A stretch of 64,000 nt of DNA. It comes from Clavaria fumosa. Taxonomy: Eukaryota; Basidiomycota; Agaricomycetes; Agaricales; Clavariaceae. The notes below the pieces were generated by a model. It ran no database searches and was not told where the DNA came from. It saw only the letters and a list, made by a program, of their open reading frames with translations. Position 1 is the first letter of the stretch. The number at the start of each line of letters is the position of its first letter. A program made the translations under genes and the position numbers. The DNA is taken from NCBI GenBank assembly GCA_951802425.1, contig OX637803.1, positions 496,001 to 560,000 of the forward strand. The letters are read 5' to 3'. Positions 56,667-64,000 of this stretch are shown here, in pieces.

Positions 56667-59600
56667 ATGCGTAGCATCATGCTCTCCCCATTCCAGAGGA
56701 CGGACTCGGTATCGACTGCAACCACCGAGGATAGTTTACTATCAACTCAGTATCTGGACTCTTCTAGCTCGTGCTCCGATTCCACTTCTCCGTCCTCAGT
56801 CCAGTCGTCTCCCTGTATTCAAACCGCATTACTGCCGCAGTCTCTCCTCTCACCCTCAGTCTGTGACTCTCCTCAGCTAGGCTTTGAGCTGCCCCAATGC
56901 CTTCCTTCGGTGCCTCACACGAAGGCACTCGAAAACCCTGACCCAAGGGTAAATTCTTTCCTCGTTGTACCGTTTCCATATTCAACTGACATCATTTTTT
57001 TGCACTTGTACAAGGATATACAAACTCCCGACCGCTGGATCAACAGGGTAGCGTAAATTTTCACTAGTGTTTTGCTCGTTGACTTCAACTCCATCCACAG
57101 AACCCGAACCTCATTCGCCTCACAGGAAAACATCCTTTCAATTGCGAAGCCCGACTTGGAGAACTTTTTGATGCGGTGCTTGACCCTCGGTTCTGTTTCT
57201 GAACTCTACTTATCGGCTGTACAGGGATTCCTCACGCCCACAGACTTATTCTACGTTCGAAACCATGGCGCAGTCCCACGAGTAGAACTTCACTCACTTG
57301 ACGATTGGTCAATTCGCATCCATGGTCTTGTCGAAAACGAACAAACGTTTACTCTGAGAGATCTAATTGATCTATTTCCTGTCGTAACCCTTCCTGTTAC
57401 CCTTGTATGCGCAGGTAACAGGCGCAAGGAACAGAATACCGTCCTAAAAGGCTTAGGCTTCAATTGGGGCGCCGCCGGCTGTATGTTTTTCGTCGCGTGG
57501 ATGTATTGCCACACTGAAATTTCTGGGTTCTCCAGTGTCCACTGCGCTTTTCACCGGCGTCTATCTCGCGGATGTATTAGACCATGTGAGACCAATCCGG
57601 CCTCAAGCCAAGCATGTCATATTCGAGGGCGCCGATGTGTTGCCTAATGGGCCATATGGAACTTCGCAGCGCTTGAGTTGGGCGGCAAGTAAGGAGAGGG
57701 GGATGCTAATCGGTCAGTATTTACCCCCGACGTTTCTCCTTATCTGATGGATCACACTGAGAAGCGTGGGCAATGAACGGGCTTCCTCTCGAACCGGATC
57801 ACGGATTTCCTGTCAGGCTTGTCGTACCCGGTCAGATAGGCGGCAGGTCCGTCAAGTGGCTCAACAGGATTGAGATCAGCACAGAGGAGAGTCAGCATTA
57901 TGTACGTCAAGTCATTCACGTGAATAGACTTGCTTATGCCCCAGATGAATTAGCTTCATTTTTGGGTGGGTGCACGAAGAGTTGACAAAATCTCTGACAC
58001 GAAGATTAACGTCCTGCGGTAGGATAACAAGCATTTACCCACTGAAGTCAAGCCTGAACAGGCTCGCACAGAGAAGCATTGGTGGTATGATCCTAAGTTC
58101 GTCGTTTATTACATTATCGGCATTCCGTCACCGACTGATTTTCCGAAATTTGCAGATACATCATCAAGTATTATCATTTAGTTCCTTAGTCTCATGATGT
58201 TGCTCACCGAGTATGCAGTGATCTCAATGTTAACAGTGTCGTAGTCAAGCCAAATCACGACGATTCCATTGTCATCACGAAAGGCAATGCCGATACCAAC
58301 TATGTTATTGAAGGGTATGCTTATTCAGGTGGCGGCCGTCGTGTGGCACGCGTCGAAGTTTCTTTGGATGAAGGAGTGACCTGGACGTTGGCAACTGTGT
58401 CTGTATATCTCCCCATACGCATAGCATAGACATCCATCTTATGAGCACCTCGCAGGACATACCCCGAAGATCTTTATCGTGAAGTCCAATACGACGGTCC
58501 AGTCTATGGCTCATTGGACTTAACTGAAAGGGAGACCTGTTTGTGAGTGTCTCCATATCTAACGATGTCTTCACATATCGAAATGTCATACAGTTGTTGG
58601 TGCTTTTGGAAATTTGAGATCACCATTAAGCAACTTTCCTGTTGCGATTCAATCGCTGTGCGCGCGATGGACGAAGGTCTAGGTTCTCAGCCGAGAGATA
58701 TGTACTGGAAGTAAGTTACCGTCGGATTCTTCAACCACGCAGGTCTCATTATTGTATTGTTCTGTCCCAGTGCAACAGGCATGATGAAGTGAGTAGCTCA
58801 TTCCCAGTTACAGAGTGACATCGCTTACCAGTCTATAGCAATTGGTAGGTCTCCGGTTACATCGCAACCTGCCTGAAGTGGTTCGAAGATCTTCCTATAG
58901 GTGGTTTCGCGTAGCTGTCCAGAAGACCACATTGGGCGACGAGTTGACCCTTCTGTTTGAGCATCCTACGTTAGCAGGAAATGCATCAGGAGGCTGGATG
59001 CAGGTTAGGGCTACTGTTCTTCGAGGACCATGCTCTTGTTCATATGGGAAACGATTTAGAAAATGCAGGATACTGGCAAAGATTGCTCGAAGCCTGTTTT
59101 TTCCGACGTCAACAAGGTGTCACCTGCGTCACCTGCGCCAAAAGGAGTTGAATCGTCCAACACTCTTCGCTCATTGATGACCAAGCCGGAAGTTAACAGG
59201 AAAATATCAATATCAGAGCTCCGCAACCACGACAAGTCGGACCCCTGGTTTGTGATCAATGGAGAAGTTTATCACGCCACGAACTTTCTAGACGAGCATC
59301 CAGGTGGCCCAGACTCTATCCTGATCGTAGCAAGTGAGGACGCCACCGAGGATTTCATGGCTATACATTCGCATGAAGCGAGAGAGAGGCTAGCTGCTGT
59401 GAGAAAGTGTCTTTACATCCCGTCGCCCTCTCAACCTAACGAGCATGCTATTCTGCAGTTTCACCTTGGCACTCTTGTTTCTACAGACGCGCCTCCGTCG
59501 CCTCCCCCAGCGGTAGTTCACGATAATAATGAGGACCCATTCCTCACCCCGAATCGATGGAACTCCGCTGTGCTGACCAAGATCGACCAGATGTCTCATG

Positions 59601-60441
59601 ACACTTACACCTTCCGGTTTGGACTCCAACATCCCAGTCGACCTCTTGGATTGCCGGTTGGTCAGCACGTGTTTCTTCGCCTCCGTCGTAAAGCAACGGG
59701 CGAGCTTGTCCAACGAGCATATACCCCCGTATCACAGAGGCATGAGAAAGGTTCCATTGACCTCTTAGTCAAGTGAGTTGTCTCCCCTGCAATCTTGGTA
59801 TACGACTAACCTCAAAATAACACTAGAATTTACCGACCCAATTCAGCATATCCAAATGGCGGTAAAATGTCTATGGGCTTCCTCGAACTTGTTGTTGGAG
59901 ATTCCGTTGAGATGAAGGGCCCATTTGGCTCATTCATCTGGAAAGAATCTAATAACGTGCTTTGGAAAGGCATTCAAATTAGAGTGTGCAAGCTTGGACT
60001 CGTCTGCGCTGGCAGCGGTACGTCACTCTCGATGACGGAGCCTCCTTTGCCCGTCCTCATGTCTGCCTCCAAGGTATTACGCCAATACTACAGATCATTC
60101 GTGCTGTTTTGCATGATAAGGAGAATCAAGAAGTTCAGCTTTCACTTCTGTACGCGAACAGGACAGAAGATGACATCCTTTGCCGTAATGAGTTGGACCG
60201 GCTCTCTCAACTACATACGAGTCGAAGGTTTGCGCTACACTACACCCTCAGCAACGCACCATCGGGCTGGCAGTACAACACGGGAAGGGTCACGGAACAG
60301 ATGTTGGCTGCTACTCTTCCATTGCCTTCGACTGATTCCCTCGTACTATCATGTGGGCCAAAGGGAATGATTGACTCAACCGTCAAACCAGCATTAAAGC
60401 ATTTGGGGTGGGATATTGCGAATAGTCTGGTGGTGTTTTGA
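56667..60441 (+). CDS. niaD: Assimilatory nitrate reductase [NADPH], Mo-pterin / cytochrome b5 / FAD
   Basis: It reduces nitrate to nitrite in the cytosol. ATG 56667 ([15 protein letters not shown]) opens a Ser-rich N-terminus. Exons 56667-56948, 57015-57047, 57101-57175 and 57225-57480 join in frame to give [11 protein letters not shown] and then NPNLIRLTG. The molybdenum-ligand Cys is in [12 protein letters not shown] (Cys at 57408-57410). The dimerisation domain includes [20 protein letters not shown] (about 58.31 kb) and MNNWWFRVAV. The cytochrome b5 domain has [11 protein letters not shown] (HPGG 59297-59308) and a second His in AIHSHE. The FAD domain has QRAYTPVSQ (about 59.71 kb) and KGPFGSFIW, and the NADPH domain has CGPKGM (60352-60369). 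It ends NSLVVF, TGA 60439-60441. Roughly 15 exons; no disruption seen. Confidence 0.93.
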
Positions 60442-60684
60442 AATAGTCAGATAATAATGTCCCCGTATGATCAGCCGCTCTATGCTATGAAGTATGATTG
60501 TCCCTTTCCTCTTTCATACATTTCGCAGTTCTGCTCTTTGTCTGCCGTGTCCTCAACTCATTCGTAGCACCAAGTCTGGAAGCCATTAGACGAACAGTGA
60601 GCTCCAAGCGTACAATATCAGTGTCGTTTACCTGAACCTCCCACAGCCCACCATAAACCCGTCCTCACCACTCTAGCGCCCGCC
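60442..60684. other. Short intergenic region
   Basis: It probably carries the nitrate reductase 3' untranslated region. Nothing else was seen. Confidence 0.5.
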
Positions 60685-61275
60685 GACGCAGCTCACGTTG
60701 AAGTATGAGCTCCTTCGTACCATCATTGAGTCATGCATCTCGCTATCATAGGTGGCCACCGCGCCAGCGGAAGAATCTGCGGTCGCCGACTTTGCCATGC
60801 TACTGTTAGGTGCACTCGGCTTCGTCAGGATAGGCAGGGTTTTAAGGACGAGGAAAAGCTTGCCTCTCATGATCTGTGGCGAGAACAGGCAGGCCGAAAC
60901 AGGTGTTTGTCTGGTCGATAACGACGAAGTCGTGCTCCTCGTCCAACGATATCGGATCCCGAACCACAGCTCATCGCGGAGGCCATCGCTGCGTTCTCCG
61001 CAAATAATGGGACACGTCTGCAAACCTTAGGTCTATTGCCCTTTCCTTCCAAGCTCACGGCTGGAATCACTATGAAGGGCACCTCCCCAATTTTCTACAA
61101 AATCAAAGTTACAGAAGAACTTGTAACTTGCATAGGCGGCACGGCAGACAGCGACCTCTACTCGCATATTCCCACTGTTCCGAGGCCTAATCATCTGAGT
61201 GAAGGCATGGGGTTGTTAGATAACAGGCGCTTCATCTTGTCATGCTATGAGACATTCAAGAATTTTGTGGACTAA
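60685..61275 (+). pseudogene. Broken conserved basidiomycete hypothetical gene
   Basis: The reading starts around LKYELLRTIIES and meets a TAG near 60748. It continues as ESAVADFAMLLLGALGFVRI and LPLMICGENRQAETGVCLVD. One frameshift near 60945 moves it into EPQLIAEAIAAFSANNGTRL, then GITMKGTSPIFYKIKVTEEL and GMGLLDNRRFILSCYETFKN, ending TAA/TAG at about 61275. I recall near-identical motif order (LPLMICGENRxAxTDVCL, TPIFYKIPVTxxL, GMxxLDNRRxxLxC) in many mushroom hypothetical proteins of unknown function. One stop and one shift make a pseudogene likely; sequencing error is possible. Confidence 0.6.
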
Positions 61276-62180
61276 GGTACTGCGACATCCTGATGACTGG
61301 GGATTGCAGTTGATTTCTTGCTCCCTGCGTAGTGCGTTATTGGACCCAAGTTCTGATGTGGGAACCAGATGCGGAAGAGTAAGTCAGGGTGTATTCACAT
61401 GGTATTAGGTCTTTGATATGACAATGTGTCGCTTTTCGACTCTGCTAGGCCCCTCTGCCTTCGTCTTTGTTCTCGTCAAAGACGCCAACACTCGAGATCA
61501 TGAACGAAGCTCTCTGGTGTAGGGCGCTTCCCAACATGATGCTCGCCACTAAGATATGCTCACGTCAATGAAAAGCAAACGGGCGGCAAGCGTGTATAGC
61601 AGCTCCCAACGCTGTGCTGGGAATCTTCATACATACTCCTTCTGCCCCTCTTTCAAAGCATCCCCAGTTCATCACAGAAGCCACATTCGTCTCGTTGAAT
61701 ATCAAATAACCATTTTCTCATCTTCAGTATGCTCTGACCCACCGTCCATGCGCGCATGGTTTTGCACGAGCTCAGGAACACAAGGTAGAACAATAGCAGT
61801 GTACAGCCCGCCAAGGCTTGAGCCAGCTTTAATTGTGTTGAGTCCTGGAAGGATGCAGGACGGGAAGTACTTCGACAGCTTGCTCAGACGGACGCTACTA
61901 GGAAAGCGACAACTTGACGCTCAACATTCAAAAACATAGAATTTACTTTGATTAAACTAGTTAAAGGCCGAGGGGGGAAAGGCGATATGTGTGGTTACGC
62001 CCGAGAGGCTAGAAGGCACTTTTCGGCGTGGTTGCCAAAAGAATATCACAGGAAGCTCTACGGGGACGGGGTGCTGGAGTCGATAGAAGCCTCTGGTTAC
62101 GTCCGTGCTAGAGCCGAGTCCAAATCCAGAGGGACGAAAGACACTGTGAAGCTCTCGATCTGCTCGGCAAGAAAGAACTA
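61276..62180. other. Gene-free stretch before the GTPase genes
   Basis: A few open frames on both strands (for example 61556-61939 plus, 61957-62223 minus) show no known motif and conflict with each other. Nothing was supported. Confidence 0.4.
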
Positions 62181-63074
62181 TCAAGTCTCGATCGGCTCGG
62201 CTGGTTCGGCGTACTTCCGGCAATAATCCGGGAGATACTTGGCTATCTCCCTCTGAATTAGGTTGTATCGGAGTGGCATGTGTTCGACGACGTGGCCAAC
62301 GATATCCCAGACAGACGTATCCGAACCCCCAAACGGAAAGAGCACCGATCCATTATGAAGCAATCGTTTACAGTGCTCCGTAGATAGCTGTCGCTCACGA
62401 TGTTGTCCGTCGTCGGGCGAAACTTGATCCCACTTCGTCGTTGCCAAAACGACGTGTTCAGCAGCGTTGACGCCGAATAGATTAGAAAATGATCCGAAGC
62501 TTTGACGCATTGGGCCGCCCCAGCGGGACTGCGATATGTCGTGCAAATAGATAACACCCGCCAACCCGTTGCCCACACTATAGCTGGTCGGTGATGAGTG
62601 TTGGGGAGAATTTTCATGAACTGGTAAGCCTACCAACGTTGAATCCAGCCAGCAATACATTTCGAGATTTCCACGTCTTCCAATTCATCACCGAAACCTG
62701 GAGCTTCAACAAAAACAACACGACGGTTGGGGTCTGCAGGGTAGGGAACAGGGATAGGTACTAAGCCGGTCATACTACCTTCCAGGTTGTCACCGATAGG
62801 AGTGACTGTCTTCCCAGCGGCGATATTGATGAACTATGTGGACGTGAATCAAAGAACCCTTATGAGGGAGAGATCTTACGGTGCTTTTCCCAACCCCAGT
62901 TGGACCCATAACTCTGGAATATTATGGTGAATGACGCACGAATGTAAAAGAGAATGGAATGACCAACAGAATGATGATGTCGTTCAGCTCTCCAACCCAG
63001 TCGTCTCTGATCTTCTGATTAAAGCGATTTTATCCACCGACAATGGAACAAACTTACGACAGCGGCTTCGACAT
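62181..63074 (-). CDS. P-loop GTPase-like protein A (AIG1/septin-like G domain)
   Basis: Predicted start ATG at 63074, MSKPLS then DDWVGELNDIIIL. Two short introns near 63057-63008 and 62970-62915 join it to the P-loop VMGPTGVGKST (62.92-62.88 kb). Another intron lies near 62877-62836; then comes FINIAAGKTVTPIGDNLEGS. The G3 motif is altered to VEAPGFGDE (usual D-x-P-G). After a further intron (about 62635-62582), GLAGVIYLHDISQSRWGG and VLATTKWDQV (G4-like) follow, and the C-terminus is AEPAEPIET. Length is about 245 residues. Proteins with this layout (GPTGxGKS, DTPGFDD, GIIYLHDIS, TTxW) are abundant in Agaricomycetes; their role is unknown. The start was chosen because it is the one that keeps frame through the first introns. 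Confidence 0.75.
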
Positions 63075-64000
63075 GCAATCATTCCCTTCGGGATGTTGGT
63101 TGCCCTTCGATGTCCGGATGACAACCTTGGCACCCTTGGAGAGCAGTGAGCGGATCCAAATCAAGGGAAAACGGCCAAGTGGAATCTTCAGCTTCTCGAG
63201 CTGTGTGAAAAGCGATCGGATGCGGTTAACTGTCTCTTCGTATTGCGACTTCAATTCCGGCGTCATGTTTGAGGTTGCCCTCAGAGATCGGGCCAGTTCC
63301 TGCTGCTTCTGGAGCAGCTCCTTCAATTCGCCACGTAAAGCTTTACCGGCATCGGTTTCAGGAAGGCGCTTCTGAAGAATGACCAGCTCCTTCTGAATTT
63401 GAATGTGATGGAGGGAAATGCCTTCCACAACGTGGTCGACGACATCCCAGACGGAATCGTATGAGCCTCGAAACCGAGCCAGCTTCGATCCTTGCTTCAG
63501 TAGTTCGTTCCAATACACATCGATAAGCTGTCCTTCTCGCTTTCGTCCCATTTCGCCTGCAACTTGGCACCATTTTGTCGTTGCCAGAACAATGTTTTTG
63601 ACAGCATCTATGCCGCACAATCTGGAGAACACAACGAAATTCCTGTGCGTCGTGCCACGCATACGAGCCTGCGATATGTCATGTAGATAGATAATCCCCG
63701 CTAAATTGTTTTTATTACGATACCTAAATAGGATGAGTACGGGGCATATCTGAATATAGGAGCAGGCTCACGTGCGTTCCATCCAAGCAGCGATGCGTTC
63801 CAGAATTACAGTGTCAGTTTGGAATGTATCGTCAAAACCTGGAGTGTCAACAAACACAACACGGCGACCGGGGTCTCTAGGGTAGGGAACAGGGATAGGC
63901 ACCACATCAGTCGTACAAGAGTCCAGGCCGTGACCAACAGCAGTAAGATTCTTCTGGGCAGCCGTATTGATGAGCTAGTGTATGCGTGAGTTAACGAACC
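63054..64000 (-). CDS. P-loop GTPase-like protein B, 5' part outside the window
   Basis: Paralog of the neighbouring gene A. Visible parts: NTAAQKNLTAVGHGLDSCTT, G3 FVDTPGFDDTF (about 63855-63823), an intron near 63772-63723, NNLAGIIYLHDISQARMRG, and a G4-like LATTKWCQV in which the usual Asp is Cys. A Glu/Lys/Gln-rich probable coiled coil follows (ELKELLQKQQELARSLRA). The P-loop exon should lie beyond 64000. The last codons MSKPLS and TAA (63054) overlap the first codons of gene A in a different role, so either the true 3' end is spliced or the tandem genes overlap by about 20 bp. Confidence 0.72.

Noticed and set aside
61948..62226. Small gene between the broken hypothetical gene and GTPase A
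   Set aside because: Frames on both strands overlap here and the plus frame runs into the 3' end of the GTPase gene; no motif was seen.

Overview
The window looks like a transposon-rich basidiomycete (Agaricomycete-type) nuclear genome. Evidence: nitrate-assimilation genes with many introns of about 50 bp, chromodomain Ty3/gypsy retrotransposons, a Plavaka-like (CACTA-type) transposase remnant, a DUF6532-like remnant and tandem AIG1-like GTPase genes. Species cannot be named from sequence alone. All reading was by eye, so exon borders are best estimates.

Layout. 1-505: the 3' end of an LTR retrotransposon entering from the left (T1). 505-8420: gene-poor DNA with a MITE-like hairpin, a large foldback, several short tandem repeats and an orphan integrase fragment. 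8422-14681: a decayed chromovirus (T2). 14690-18991: Plavaka-like transposase remnant, then a DUF6532-like pseudogene. 18992-43092: four LTR elements nested inside one another, each with its own target-site duplication (TSD). N1 (minus, TSD AGAAG) contains N2 (23192-40736, plus, TSD TATAT), which contains N3 (24979-36634, minus, TSD GCGC), whose right LTR contains N4 (34826-36622, TSD ATTAT). N3 also carries a spliced gene, antisense to its own gag-pol, that encodes a Zn2Cys6-like protein. 43896-47460: another decayed chromovirus fragment (T3), itself broken by a non-autonomous CACTA element (45979-47271, TSD CTG) and by a 441-bp insert flanked by a 28-bp duplication.

From about 47.9 kb the character changes to ordinary genes. 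Nitrite reductase (minus, 47933-52745) and nitrate transporter NRT2 (plus, 53746-56218) diverge from a 1-kb intergenic region; nitrate reductase (plus, 56667-60441) follows. Together they form a complete pathway: NRT2 imports nitrate, nitrate reductase makes nitrite, and nitrite reductase makes ammonium. The shared intergenic region holds several GATAAG motifs, two of them forming the ends of a 41-bp near-perfect palindrome, plus a foldback insertion flanked by a duplicated block. Downstream are a broken conserved-hypothetical gene and two tandem P-loop GTPase-like genes on the minus strand, the last leaving the window.

The retroelements are largely dead (TGA stops, frameshifts, a mutated catalytic Asp). 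LTR pairs differ almost only by transitions, which fits cytosine-deamination decay.
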